From contig CASEAG010000013.1 of assembly GCA_949285785.1 (NCBI GenBank), positions 1 to 44,800 of the forward strand: a stretch of 44,800 nt of DNA, in the 5' to 3' direction. Origin of the DNA: an uncultured Spirochaetales bacterium. Its GTDB lineage: Bacteria > Spirochaetota > Spirochaetia > Sphaerochaetales > Sphaerochaetaceae. Shown here piece after piece: positions 16,785-25,586 of the stretch. Numbering within the stretch: position 1 is the first letter of the stretch; every line of letters begins with the position of its first letter. The translations under genes were made by a program, and so were the position numbers. Under the pieces are notes generated by a model that saw only the letters and a program-made list of their open reading frames with translations, had not been told where the DNA came from and made no database searches.

Positions 16785-18068
16785 ATGAAAAAAGCACTTG
16801 TATTCGCTTTGATTGCCCTCATGGCAGTCACATCGGTCTTCGCAACCGGTACAACCGAGACGACGGCTACGACTCCTGCAGCCGGAACGACTGAAGGCGG
16901 AAAGATCTATGACGGAGTCACTCTGACCATGTGGTCGATGTGGAACGCTGCAGAGCCTCAGGGACAGGTGATCCTCCAGGCGGCAGAGGCATTCGAGGAA
17001 GAGACCGGAGCGGTCGTGAATGTCGAGTTCCGCGGACGTGACATCTCCACGATCATCAACACTGCTCTCCAGGGTGGCGAGAACATCGACATCTTCGAAG
17101 AGGACTACACCAGAATCGGACAGCAGTATGCAGCATATTGCTACGATCTGAGCGACATGGCCGAGGCATCCGGATACCTCGACAACAGCTACTCCCTGTT
17201 CAACAACATGACAAGGGAGTGGGCAGGTGGCAAGCTCGTCTCCATCACCGAGCAGCCGAACATGGGCGGAATCTTCTATGACAAGGCCAAGTTCGAGGCC
17301 GCCGGAATCACCGAGACCCCGACTACATGGGCCGAGTTCCTCGACGTTTGCCAGAAGCTCGTCGATGCAGGCTTCCAGCCGCTCGCCCTCGACGGCACAT
17401 ATGCCGACTTCAATTTCGGCTACCACCTCGACAGGTACATCGGCGAGGCCAGGACACGTGAGCTGTCTCTGAACGGCGGCTGGTCCAACGAGCCCGGCGT
17501 CATCGCAGCTGCTGAAGACATCATCGACTTCGTCAACCGCGGTTACCTTGCAGCAGGCGCTCCTGACGAGTATCCTGCCGGACAGAACAAGATCGGCTTC
17601 GAGAACGTCGCGATGGTCGTGTGTGCAGACTATGTCACCTCCGAGGTCAACAACAACACCGGAGCCGGCATCGAGTGGGGCGTCTTCGGATATCCTACGG
17701 TCCCCGTCGAGGATGGTGGAAACGGATCCACGGCAGCATATGCCGGAACCAACTCCCTCGCGGTCTCCAGCTACTGCGAGAACCCGCAGGCTGCCTATGA
17801 CTTCATCATGATGCTTGTCACCGGAGAGTTCGACCAGCTGAGAGCTGACACGGTTCCTCAGATTCCGGCCGATCCCAGCAACAACTGCACTTCTCTCGAT
17901 GGTGCCGTAGAGTCGCTGCTCGCAGCAGACAGCTCGCTGACCTGGACCATGGGAATCAATGCCAACGGCGATCTCAAGTCCATGCTCAAGAACGTCATCA
18001 TCCAGCTGTTCGAGGGCCAGTTCGCAACCGGCGAGCAGTTCGCCGCTGCAATGGATGCTCTCTATTGA
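16785..18068 (+). CDS. Sugar ABC transporter, solute-binding protein
   Basis: This 427-residue exported binding protein belongs to the carbohydrate (family 1, MalE/UgpB-like) group. The signal peptide is MKKALVFALIALMAVTSVFA, followed by a low-complexity threonine/alanine linker (TGTTETTATTPAAGTTEGG). There is no lipobox cysteine, so it should be free in the periplasm. Typical segments are LTMWSMWNAAEPQG near the mature start, TQGGENIDIFEED-like ligand-site loops and a C-terminal helix with GEQFAAAMDALY. It leads the operon that includes galacto-N-biose phosphorylase, so galacto-N-biose, lacto-N-biose or a sulfated form is the likely ligand. A hairpin at 18090-18116 follows and probably limits read-through, giving excess binding protein. 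Confidence 0.92.
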   Translation: MKKALVFALIALMAVTSVFATGTTETTATTPAAGTTEGGKIYDGVTLTMWSMWNAAEPQGQVILQAAEAFEEETGAVVNVEFRGRDISTIINTALQGGENIDIFEEDYTRIGQQYAAYCYDLSDMAEASGYLDNSYSLFNNMTREWAGGKLVSITEQPNMGGIFYDKAKFEAAGITETPTTWAEFLDVCQKLVDAGFQPLALDGTYADFNFGYHLDRYIGEARTRELSLNGGWSNEPGVIAAAEDIIDFVNRGYLAAGAPDEYPAGQNKIGFENVAMVVCADYVTSEVNNNTGAGIEWGVFGYPTVPVEDGGNGSTAAYAGTNSLAVSSYCENPQAAYDFIMMLVTGEFDQLRADTVPQIPADPSNNCTSLDGAVESLLAADSSLTWTMGINANGDLKSMLKNVIIQLFEGQFATGEQFAAAMDALY

Positions 18069-18089
18069 GATGCATAAATGAATGAACGG

Positions 18090-18119
18090 AAGGGGGCAGG
18101 CGATCACCTCCCCCTTTCG
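18090..18119 (+). terminator. Partial terminator after the binding-protein gene
   Basis: AAGGGGG (18090-18096) pairs with CCCCCTT (18110-18116) around a 13-base loop and is followed by TCGTTTTC. Inside the operon this should lower expression of the permeases relative to the binding protein, as in many sugar ABC operons. Confidence 0.7.
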
Positions 18120-18125
18120 TTTTCT

Positions 18126-18170
18126 AACCGGAAGCAACGGTTCCGGTTGCAATCCGCGGAATACCGCGGA
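18126..18170 (+). repeat. Two further hairpins in the operon spacer
   Basis: AACCGGAA (18126-18133) pairs with TTCCGGTT (18141-18148) around a 7-base loop. Directly after it, TCCGCGG (18153-18159) pairs with CCGCGGA (18164-18170) around AATA. Together with the preceding terminator, three GC-rich stem-loops fill the space before the next gene. They probably stabilise the upstream mRNA 3' end. Confidence 0.6.
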
Positions 18171-18194
18171 AAACACGAAAAAAAGGAGGCGGTT

Positions 18195-18518
18195 ATGGGA
18201 ATTGCAGGCTTCATCGCAGCTCTGGCTGGTTCAGTTCTGAGCCTAATCATTTCCTTCATTCCGGTACAGTTCACAAACATCCTCCTCGCACTCTTCCTGG
18301 TCTTCCTGACCGTCATGTGCCGCATGATGCCTCATAGGGCCAGCATCAAGGGCTGTCTGATAGGATGTGCAATACTCACACTCGTGTTCCGCTTCATGTA
18401 CATGACCACGATCGGCATCATCCTGTACGGAATCTGCATGATTGCGGTGATCGCAGGAGCGGTTCTCATGAACATCGCAGGCAACAGCCATGCGACAGTC
18501 GGAGGAGAAAAGGCATGA
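18195..18518 (+). CDS. Small membrane protein within the importer operon
   Basis: This 107-residue protein has three or four hydrophobic helices (GIAGFIAALAGSVLSLIISFIPV, ILLALFLVFLTVMC, GCLIGCAILTLVFRFMYMTTIGIILYGICMIAVIAGAVLM). A short polar C-terminus follows. I do not recognise a family. The start at 18195 has GGAGG 6 bases upstream; an open frame reaching 18078 runs through the hairpins and is not credible. Its stop overlaps the start of the first permease as ATGA. That permease begins with a similarly hydrophobic extra segment of about 110 residues, so the two may assemble together in the importer. Confidence 0.7.
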   Translation: MGIAGFIAALAGSVLSLIISFIPVQFTNILLALFLVFLTVMCRMMPHRASIKGCLIGCAILTLVFRFMYMTTIGIILYGICMIAVIAGAVLMNIAGNSHATVGGEKA

Positions 18519-19708
18519 TCATAGGTATCGTTTCCATCGTCCTGCCGGTTCTTGCATTGATTCTCCAGTGCGTGTTCGCAGGCTTTTCCATATTGTGCAT
18601 CCCCTCGATCGCCACAGCCGTCTTCGCGACCCTGGCATTCTGGAAGAAGGGACCCGTACTTGCACTCATCACGGTCTTCATGGCCTTCATCCAGATCTGC
18701 ACGCTGAACATCCAGCTCACCGCGATCCTCGGTCTGCTCTCTGCGGTCGCCTCGGTCTTCCTCATGATCGACTGCGAGAAGTTCCGCGAGGCCCATCCCG
18801 AGCTTGAAGACCCCAAGGCTGCGACAAAGCAGATGATCATAGGCTTCATGCTTCCCTGTATCATCACGCTGCTTGTCATGTATGCCTACCCGGTCGTCAG
18901 GACGTTCCTGATGAGCTTCTTCGACATGCCGAACATCACGGCATCGGTGTCGACATGGGATTTCGTCGGACTGGGCAAGTACCAGAAGATCTTCACCAGC
19001 GCGACATTCCTCCGCTCCCTCCAGAACATGCTGACGATCTGGATTCTCGGTGGAGTGATCACGCTTGCGCTGGCCCTTCTGTTCGCAATCATCCTGACCA
19101 GCGGAATCAGGTTCAAGAAGTTCTTCCGTGCAGCCATCTACATGCCCAACGTCATCAGCGCCGTCGCACTCGCGACCATGTGGATCCAGTACATCTTCAA
19201 CCAGCAGTACGGAATGCTCAACAGCATCATCGCATTCTTCAACGGGACGCCCATCAACTGGCTTGCGACCGACATGAAGTTCTGGGCTATGCTCGGATCC
19301 TTCATCTTCGGCGCAGTCGGCTACTACATGCTGATATTCATCAGCGGCATCGAGAAGATCCCCGCAGACCTCTATGAGGCCGCGACGATCGACGGAGCCA
19401 GCAAGATCCAGCAGGCGTTCAAGATCACGTTCCCGCTGCTCAAGGGCGTCACGAAGACCAACCTCACGTTCTGGACGATCAACACCGCGACGTTCTATCT
19501 GTGGTCGAAGATGTTCAGCCCGGTCGACACCGAGGCCAGCGTCATCGTCCCTGTCATGTACCTGTACGACACGGCCTTCCCGTCAAGAGGAAGCAGTGCC
19601 GCGGATCCGGGTGCAGCCGCCGCTGTCGGCATTGTCCTTGCCGTGATCATTCTCGCCGTCTACCTGGTCATGAACAAAGTGATCAAGGACGACGACATCG
19701 AGCTTTGA
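18515..19708 (+). CDS. Sugar ABC transporter permease, MalF/UgpA type, with extra N-terminal membrane region
   Basis: This 397-residue protein is about 100 residues longer than a usual UgpA-type permease. Residues 1-95 form three or four additional hydrophobic helices (IIGIVSIVLPVLALILQ, FSILCIPSIATAVFATLAFW, LALITVFMAFIQI, AILGLLSAVASVFLMI). A charged linker (DCEKFREAHPELEDPKAATKQM) follows, then a standard permease core. The ABC-coupling EAA loop reads YEAATIDGASKIQQAFKITFPLL. It starts at an ATGA overlap with the small membrane gene. Confidence 0.88.
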   Translation: MIIGIVSIVLPVLALILQCVFAGFSILCIPSIATAVFATLAFWKKGPVLALITVFMAFIQICTLNIQLTAILGLLSAVASVFLMIDCEKFREAHPELEDPKAATKQMIIGFMLPCIITLLVMYAYPVVRTFLMSFFDMPNITASVSTWDFVGLGKYQKIFTSATFLRSLQNMLTIWILGGVITLALALLFAIILTSGIRFKKFFRAAIYMPNVISAVALATMWIQYIFNQQYGMLNSIIAFFNGTPINWLATDMKFWAMLGSFIFGAVGYYMLIFISGIEKIPADLYEAATIDGASKIQQAFKITFPLLKGVTKTNLTFWTINTATFYLWSKMFSPVDTEASVIVPVMYLYDTAFPSRGSSAADPGAAAAVGIVLAVIILAVYLVMNKVIKDDDIEL

Positions 19709-19721
19709 GGAGGTGGAGAAT

Positions 19722-20606
19722 ATGGCATTTGGAAATAAGGATAAGACACCACACATCCACCAGAGAATCAACTGGAAGAAGGAAGCGACGATGCTTCCGG
19801 GCTACATCATCATTCTGGTATGGCTTGTCTTCACTGCAGCCTTCCTGATCTGGATTCTGGCAGCTTCGTTCTCCACGACACCGGAGATTCTGCAGGGAAA
19901 CGTGTTCAAGTTCGAGACGGGCCTCCATCCCGAGAACTACGCATTGGCATGGAGCCAGCAGAACGTCGCCCGCTACTTCGGCAACTCCTTGCTCTACTCC
20001 ATCGTGGGCTGTGTATTCACGATTCTGATAAGCGCACCGGCAAGCTATGTGCTCTCGCGCTACAAGTTCATCTGCAACAAGATAGTCAAGAACTCGCTGA
20101 TCATCGCGATGAGCGTGCCGGCCGTCATGATCGTCCTTCCGATCTATGCGATCACGGCAAGCTGGAGGAACGCACCGGACCGTCTGATCTTCACCATCCT
20201 GATGATCTTCTTCCGGGTCCCGTACACGACGGTCTTCCTGCTGAACTTCTTCCAGACGCTTTCCAGGTCGTATGAGGAGGCCGCTGCAATCGACGGCTGC
20301 TCGCCTGCCGGAACGTTCTGGAGAATCATGTTCCCGCTGGTCCAGCCGGCACTGGTCACTGTCACGATCTTCAACTTCCTCGGAATCTGGAACGAGTTCT
20401 TCATGGCACTGATCTTTGCCTCCAGCCAGGAGGTCGCCCCTGTCGGAGTCGGACTGCTGCAGATAGTCAACTCGATGAAGTACACAGGTCAATACGGCGC
20501 CCTGTTCGCCGCGGTCATCATAGTGTTCCTGCCGACCTTCCTCTTGTACATCTTCCTGTCCGAAAGGATCATCGCCGGAGTCACCGGTGGTGGTGTCAAG
20601 GGTTGA
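19722..20606 (+). CDS. Sugar ABC transporter permease, MalG/UgpE type
   Basis: This 294-residue inner-membrane permease is the second transmembrane subunit of the importer. It has six hydrophobic helices and the EAA loop YEEAAAIDGCSPAGTFWRIMFPLVQP, which docks the ATPase. The ATG at 19722 has GGAGG 10 bases upstream. It follows the first permease by 13 bases. No ATPase gene is nearby, as is common for this transporter class, which shares a MsiK/UgpC-type ATPase encoded elsewhere. Confidence 0.92.
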   Translation: MAFGNKDKTPHIHQRINWKKEATMLPGYIIILVWLVFTAAFLIWILAASFSTTPEILQGNVFKFETGLHPENYALAWSQQNVARYFGNSLLYSIVGCVFTILISAPASYVLSRYKFICNKIVKNSLIIAMSVPAVMIVLPIYAITASWRNAPDRLIFTILMIFFRVPYTTVFLLNFFQTLSRSYEEAAAIDGCSPAGTFWRIMFPLVQPALVTVTIFNFLGIWNEFFMALIFASSQEVAPVGVGLLQIVNSMKYTGQYGALFAAVIIVFLPTFLLYIFLSERIIAGVTGGGVKG

Positions 20607-20685
20607 TTCGAAAGGGACAAACGAGAATAATTGCCAGCACCGCCACCGCAAGGTGGCGATGCTTTGAAAAGAGGGAGCTTTATAG

Positions 20686-22848
20686 ATGAGCGATGAACTG
20701 AAGAAAGGTCGTGTCACGATTCCGACCGACGAGGGGATCGTCAAGGAGACGCTGGAGGTCCTCGACTACTGGGGTGCCGATGCGATCAGGGATTGTGACG
20801 GAACGGAATTCCCGGCCGAGCTGACCGGCAGCGGAGCAAAGATCTACTCGACCTACTACACCACCAGGAAGGACAACGAATGGGCCAGGGCGAACGAGGA
20901 CGAAATCCAGCAGATGTACATAATGACGAAGTTCGCCTCCACAGACCATGGCGCACTTTCGATCCATCTGATGGACAATCTCTATCCGGACATGCTGAAG
21001 GTGAACCCGAAGGACCGCGAGAGATGGTGGGAGGTGATCGACAGGACCACCGGCGAAGTCGTACCCGTCTCTGAGTGGACATACGACGAGGAGAGCGGCG
21101 ATGTCACGATCGCCCAGGCAAAGCCTTTCCACGAGTACACGGTGAGCTTCCTCGCCTTCATCATGTGGGACCCCGTGCACATGTACAATGCCGTGGTCAA
21201 TGGCTGGAAGGACGTCGAGCACCAGATCACGTTCGATGTGCGCCAGCCGAAGACGCATGCGTTCTCTCTCGAAAGGCTGAGGAGGTTCTGCAAGGACAAC
21301 CCGCATGTGAACGTCATCCGCTTCACCACGTTCTTCCACCTGTTCACGCTCGTCTTCGACGAGATGGCGCGAGAGAAGTTCGTCGACTGGTACGGCTATG
21401 CCGAGTCGGTCTCCCCATACATTCTCGACAAGTTCGAGAAGGAGGTCGGCTACCGCTTCCGCCCGGAGTACATCATCGACCAGGGCTACCAGAACAACCA
21501 GTACAGGATCCCCAGCAAGGAGTTCCGTGACTTCCAGGCCTTCCAGATCAGGGAGGTGCGCAAGATAGTCAGGGAGATGACCGACATCTGCCACGAGTAC
21601 GGCAAGGAGGCCATGATGTTCCTGGGCGACCACTGGATCGGCACAGAGCCGTTCGTCGAGGGCTTCGAGAGCACAGGGCTGGATGCCATCGTCGGAAGCG
21701 TCGGAAACGGATCCACGCTGCGCCTGATCAGCGACATCAAGGGCGTCAGCTACCGCGAAGGCCGCTTCCTGCCCTACTTCTTCCCGGACACCTTCCACGA
21801 AGGCGGAGATCCGGTCAAGGAGGCCAAGGTGAACTGGGTCACGGCAAGACGTGCCATCCTCAGAAGCCCGATCGACCGCATCGGATACGGTGGATACCTG
21901 AAGCTTGCACTCCAGTTCCCGGACTTCATCGACTACGTGAAGAGCGTGTGCGACGAGTTCAGGCTGCTGTATGAGAACATCAAGGGCACGACACCCTACT
22001 GCGTCAAGACGGTCGCGGTCCTCAACTGCTGGGGCCACATGAGGGCCTGGGGTGCACACATGGTGCATCATGCCCTCTACCAGAAGCAGAACTACAGCTA
22101 CGCCGGTGTGATCGAGGCGCTCTCCGGCTCCCCGTTCGATGTCCGCTTCATCTCGTTTGACGACATAAGGAAGGACGAGGACTTCCTTAAGGACATCGAT
22201 GTCATCATCAACGTCGGAGGGGCCGACACAGCACACAGCGGCGGCGAGAACTGGACTGATCCCGTGATCGTGGAGCGCATCAGGTCCTTCATCTGGAACG
22301 GCGGCGGCTTCATCGGAATCGGTGAGCCGAGTGCACACCAGTACCAGGGACGCTTCTTCCAGCTTGCCAGCGTGCTCGGCGTCGAGGAGGAGACAGGCTT
22401 CACGCTCAACTACGACAAGTACAACTGGGACGAGCACAGCCACTTCATCACCCAGGACGTCAAGGGCGAGATCGACTTCGGCGAAGGCATGAAGAACATC
22501 TATGCACTGCCGGGGACGACGGTCGTCTGCCAGAGGGACAAGGAAGTGCAGCTGGCCACCAACACTTACGGCAAGGGCAGGAGCGTATACATCTCTGGTC
22601 TTCCCTACTCGTTCGAGAACAACCGCATACTGCATCGTGCCGTACTGTGGTCGTCCAGCAGCGAGGACAGGCTGGAGAGCTGGTTCAGCTCCAACTACAA
22701 CGTCGAGGTCCACGCCTATGTGAAGAACGGCAAGTACTGCGTCGTGAACAACACCTACGAGAAGCAATCCACCACCATCTACAGAGGCGACGGATCATCG
22801 TTCGACGTCGATCTTGATGCGAACGAGATCAGGTGGTACACGATCTGA
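20686..22848 (+). CDS. lnpA: Galacto-N-biose / lacto-N-biose phosphorylase (GH112)
   Basis: This 720-residue enzyme matches 1,3-beta-galactosyl-N-acetylhexosamine phosphorylase in length and sequence style. It splits Gal-beta-1,3-GalNAc (mucin core) or Gal-beta-1,3-GlcNAc (milk and mucin chains) with phosphate, giving galactose 1-phosphate and the free N-acetylhexosamine. Recognisable parts are the barrel (residues about 10-430, with RPEYIIDQGYQNNQYR and MMFLGDHWIGTEP; D315 there is the probable general acid), then a beta/alpha trimerisation-like domain and a C-terminal beta domain. There is no signal peptide, so it works in the cytoplasm on imported disaccharide. GGGAGC stands before the ATG. 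A strong terminator follows. Genes for N-acetylhexosamine kinase and the uridylyltransferase steps are not in this window. Confidence 0.94.
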   Translation: MSDELKKGRVTIPTDEGIVKETLEVLDYWGADAIRDCDGTEFPAELTGSGAKIYSTYYTTRKDNEWARANEDEIQQMYIMTKFASTDHGALSIHLMDNLYPDMLKVNPKDRERWWEVIDRTTGEVVPVSEWTYDEESGDVTIAQAKPFHEYTVSFLAFIMWDPVHMYNAVVNGWKDVEHQITFDVRQPKTHAFSLERLRRFCKDNPHVNVIRFTTFFHLFTLVFDEMAREKFVDWYGYAESVSPYILDKFEKEVGYRFRPEYIIDQGYQNNQYRIPSKEFRDFQAFQIREVRKIVREMTDICHEYGKEAMMFLGDHWIGTEPFVEGFESTGLDAIVGSVGNGSTLRLISDIKGVSYREGRFLPYFFPDTFHEGGDPVKEAKVNWVTARRAILRSPIDRIGYGGYLKLALQFPDFIDYVKSVCDEFRLLYENIKGTTPYCVKTVAVLNCWGHMRAWGAHMVHHALYQKQNYSYAGVIEALSGSPFDVRFISFDDIRKDEDFLKDIDVIINVGGADTAHSGGENWTDPVIVERIRSFIWNGGGFIGIGEPSAHQYQGRFFQLASVLGVEEETGFTLNYDKYNWDEHSHFITQDVKGEIDFGEGMKNIYALPGTTVVCQRDKEVQLATNTYGKGRSVYISGLPYSFENNRILHRAVLWSSSSEDRLESWFSSNYNVEVHAYVKNGKYCVVNNTYEKQSTTIYRGDGSSFDVDLDANEIRWYTI

Positions 22849-22878
22849 TTCCATCCACAGACGACATGGATCTGTCAG

Positions 22879-22911
22879 GACAACCGGAGGCATCTCCGGT
22901 TGTCTTGTTTT
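22879..22911 (+). terminator. Terminator after lnpA
   Basis: GACAACCGGAG (22879-22889) pairs with CTCCGGTTGTC (22894-22904), an 11-bp perfect stem with a GCAT loop, followed by TTGTTTTG. It is a strong intrinsic terminator. The sulfatase promoter -35 box lies inside its 3' arm. Confidence 0.88.
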
Positions 22912-22928
22912 GTACCCTGATTTAGAAT
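22900..22928 (+). promoter_or_regulatory. Promoter of the sulfatase operon, close to the start codon
   Basis: TTGTCT (22900-22905), a 17-base spacer and TAGAAT (22923-22928) stand 7 bases before the ATG at 22936. There is no Shine-Dalgarno, so a leaderless transcript is likely. Confidence 0.5.
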
Positions 22929-22935
22929 TGTCAGT

Positions 22936-24384
22936 ATGAAGAAGCAACCCAACATCCTGTTCATAATGACCGACCAGCTCAGGGGCGACAGCCTCGGCTA
23001 CGCAGGTCACAAGGACGTGAAGACGCCATATCTCGACACACTTGCAACAAAGGGTGTGGATTTCACCCACGCCTACTCCGCATGCCCCAGCTGCATAGCG
23101 GCACGTGCCGCCCTGCTCACGGGTCTCAGCCCCGAGCACAACAAACGTGTCGGATACGAAGACGACGTGCCCTGGGACTATGACAGGACGCTTGCAGGCG
23201 AGCTGTCGAAGGCAGGCTACTACACGATCTGCGTCGGCAAGATGCATGTCTACCCCGTCAGGAGATACCTGGGATTCGACAACGTCATCCTGCACGACGG
23301 ATACATGCACGCCTCGCGTTACGAGGACGTGCCGTACTGCGCCAGCCAGTTCTACTGCGACGACTATTTCCACTGGCTCAAGAAGGAGCTCGGTGCGGAT
23401 GCAGACTCCACGTACACAGGTCTGGACTGCAACAGCTGGGTCGCAAGGAGCTGGTGCTACGACGAGAAGTACCATCCGACGAACTGGGTCACGGACAACG
23501 TGCTGGACTTCCTGCGCCGCCGGGATCCGGACCAGCCCTTCTTCCTGATGGCGAGCTACCTCAAGCCCCATCCCCCGCTCGACCCGCCCCAGTACTACTT
23601 CGACAGATACATCGGCAAGGACCTGACGAAGCCGTATATCGGCAGCTGGGAGACGAAGGAGTACATAGAACGCGACGGGCGCATATTCGACAGCAAGACA
23701 GGCCCAATGGACCCGGAGTTTGTGCATGAGATGCGCGCTGCGTACTATGCACTGATAACCCACCTCGACCACCAGATCGGCCGCATAATCCAGGCCCTGA
23801 TCGAGCACAGGCTGTACGAAGACACCATCATCGTGTTCTCCAGCGACCACGGAGAGGAGCTAGGCGACCACTACATGTTCCGCAAGAGCCGTCCGTATGA
23901 AGGTTCATGCCATATCCCGATGCTGATCTCGAACCTCGAGGCGATGGGCATCACCGGAAAGCAGAACATGAAGATCGACTCGGTCGTTGAGCTTCGCGAC
24001 ATCATGCCGACCCTGCTCGACATCGCAGGTGCCAGGGATGACGAGCACTACGACGGCAGGAGCCTCATCGACGTGATCCGCAATCCGGAGGACAGTCCTC
24101 GTACATACCTGCACGGAGAACACTCCTACGGACCTTTCTCCAACCACTGGATAGTCACGACACAGGACAAGTTCATATGGCTCAGCGAAAGCGGCGAGGA
24201 GCAGTACTTCGACCTTGTGGACGACCCGCATGAGCTTGTAAACCGCATAGACGACCCGGCGAAGAGGAAGCGCATCGACGAGATGAGAAAGCTGCTCGTG
24301 AAGGAGCTTGCAGGACGCAGCGAAGGCTTCACGGACGGCACCAGGCTCATTCCAGGAAGGCCATACGGGCCTCTTACCAAGTGA
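22936..24384 (+). CDS. Cytoplasmic Cys-type sulfatase
   Basis: This 482-residue enzyme is a type I sulfatase. Metal ligands appear early (MTDQLRGD) and late (SSDHGEELGDH). The maturation motif C53-I-A-A-R57 follows the C-x-A-x-R rule, so C53 should be converted to formylglycine; the partner maturase is encoded next. There is no signal peptide (MKKQPNILFIMTDQ), which is unusual for bacterial sulfatases and points to desulfation after uptake. Its place next to the galacto-N-biose phosphorylase operon suggests a sulfated mucin or glycosaminoglycan fragment as substrate, but the sulfatase subfamily cannot be fixed by eye. The 3' end overlaps the maturase start. Confidence 0.9.
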   Translation: MKKQPNILFIMTDQLRGDSLGYAGHKDVKTPYLDTLATKGVDFTHAYSACPSCIAARAALLTGLSPEHNKRVGYEDDVPWDYDRTLAGELSKAGYYTICVGKMHVYPVRRYLGFDNVILHDGYMHASRYEDVPYCASQFYCDDYFHWLKKELGADADSTYTGLDCNSWVARSWCYDEKYHPTNWVTDNVLDFLRRRDPDQPFFLMASYLKPHPPLDPPQYYFDRYIGKDLTKPYIGSWETKEYIERDGRIFDSKTGPMDPEFVHEMRAAYYALITHLDHQIGRIIQALIEHRLYEDTIIVFSSDHGEELGDHYMFRKSRPYEGSCHIPMLISNLEAMGITGKQNMKIDSVVELRDIMPTLLDIAGARDDEHYDGRSLIDVIRNPEDSPRTYLHGEHSYGPFSNHWIVTTQDKFIWLSESGEEQYFDLVDDPHELVNRIDDPAKRKRIDEMRKLLVKELAGRSEGFTDGTRLIPGRPYGPLTK

Positions 24385-25517
24385 TGCACAGGACATTCCT
24401 CATAAAGCCTGCAAGCGGTGCATGCAACATGGCATGCACCTACTGCTTCTACAACGACGAAGGCGAGAACAGGACGACGAAGTCCTACGGCATGATGAGC
24501 ACCTCCACGGCCCATGCCCTCATAGACAAGGCCCTGCATGACGGATCCGACAGCGCATCGTTCGGCTTCCAGGGTGGAGAGCCCACCCTTGCCGGTCTTG
24601 ATTTCCTCTCCGATTTCGTCTCGTACGCAAGATCGAAGGCAGAGGCCCGCCGCATCCACTTCTCGCTGCAGACCAACGGCTACGCAATCGACCGCAAATG
24701 GGCCGCGCTGTTTCGTGAGCATGGCTTCCTTATCGGGTTATCTCTTGATGGATCAAAGCGTTACCATGATGAATACCGTCTGGACAAGTCAGGTGAAGGC
24801 ACATACAACCGGGTGTTCAACAACGCGAAGATGCTTCAACGTGAAGGGGTCGATTTCAACATCCTCGTGACCACGACACGCCAGATCGCCCGGAATGTCG
24901 ACGAGCTTTACGACTTCTTCAAGCGCAACGGATTTCGCTATCTTCAGTTCACGCCATGCATCGACCCCATCGCCTCGCAGAGAGGAAGTCTCGACTACTC
25001 CCTGACGACTGAGACATTCTCATCCTTCCTCATAAGGCTCTTCAGGCTCTACCACAGGGACTGGAAGAGAGGACAATACACCTCCATCCGCTATTTCGAC
25101 AACCTCATCTCCCTGATGATACGTGGCTGGGCCGAGGAATGCGGGATGAACGGGGTATGCGGCTCCTATTACGTCATCGAGGCGGACGGCTCCGTGTTCC
25201 CCTGCGACTTCTACGTCCTCGACGGGTACAGGATGGGAAACATAAACGACGACTCCTTCGATGAGCTCGACAGAAGGCGCGACGAGATAGGCTTCATCGA
25301 GAAGTCCAGGAAGGTCGACGAGGACTGCAGAACATGCCGCTACTACAGGCTGTGCCGTGGCGGGTGCAGAAGAGACCGCGAGGACTTCGCCACCCATGAA
25401 CTTGGAAAGACGTATCTATGCGAAGCGTACAAGACATTCTTCGACGAGTGTCTTGACGGTCTGATGGAGATCGCCGAGGCCGAGGCCGCTGCTTTGCGAA
25501 TGCAGAATGCCCACTGA
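24384..25517 (+). CDS. Anaerobic sulfatase-maturating enzyme (radical SAM/SPASM)
   Basis: This 377-residue radical-SAM protein oxidises the active-site cysteine of sulfatases to formylglycine without oxygen. The SAM-cluster motif C14-N-M-A-C18-T-Y-C21 is near the N-terminus, with GGEPTL shortly after. Two auxiliary clusters are provided by the SPASM region (CGMNGVCGSYYVIEADGSVFPCDFY, then CRTCRYYRLCRGGC and YLCEAYKTFFDEC). Translation starts in a TGATG overlap with the sulfatase stop, so the two are made together. It marks the organism as anaerobic or oxygen-sensitive in this pathway. Confidence 0.93.
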   Translation: MHRTFLIKPASGACNMACTYCFYNDEGENRTTKSYGMMSTSTAHALIDKALHDGSDSASFGFQGGEPTLAGLDFLSDFVSYARSKAEARRIHFSLQTNGYAIDRKWAALFREHGFLIGLSLDGSKRYHDEYRLDKSGEGTYNRVFNNAKMLQREGVDFNILVTTTRQIARNVDELYDFFKRNGFRYLQFTPCIDPIASQRGSLDYSLTTETFSSFLIRLFRLYHRDWKRGQYTSIRYFDNLISLMIRGWAEECGMNGVCGSYYVIEADGSVFPCDFYVLDGYRMGNINDDSFDELDRRRDEIGFIEKSRKVDEDCRTCRYYRLCRGGCRRDREDFATHELGKTYLCEAYKTFFDECLDGLMEIAEAEAAALRMQNAH

Positions 25518-25525
25518 AACATGAA

Positions 25526-25549
25526 GGGAGAGGTCATGACGCCTCTCCC
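25526..25549. terminator. Hairpin between convergent genes
   Basis: GGGAGAGG (25526-25533) pairs with CCTCTCCC (25542-25549) around an 8-base loop, between the ends of the maturase gene and the convergent OPT transporter gene. The U tracts are poor, but the position suits a two-way terminator. Confidence 0.6.
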
Positions 25550-25586
25550 CTCATCGAAACGATAGCCTGATACGATTACATTTGCA

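Noticed and set aside
16731..18176. 481-codon open frame antisense to the sugar-binding protein
   Set aside because: Shadow of the codon-biased sense gene, running through the control region and terminator hairpins.
20680..22767. 695-codon open frame antisense to the galacto-N-biose phosphorylase gene
   Set aside because: It mirrors a well-recognised GH112 enzyme. The translation is rich in Val, Asp, Glu and Leu without domain motifs, as expected from codon bias of the sense strand.
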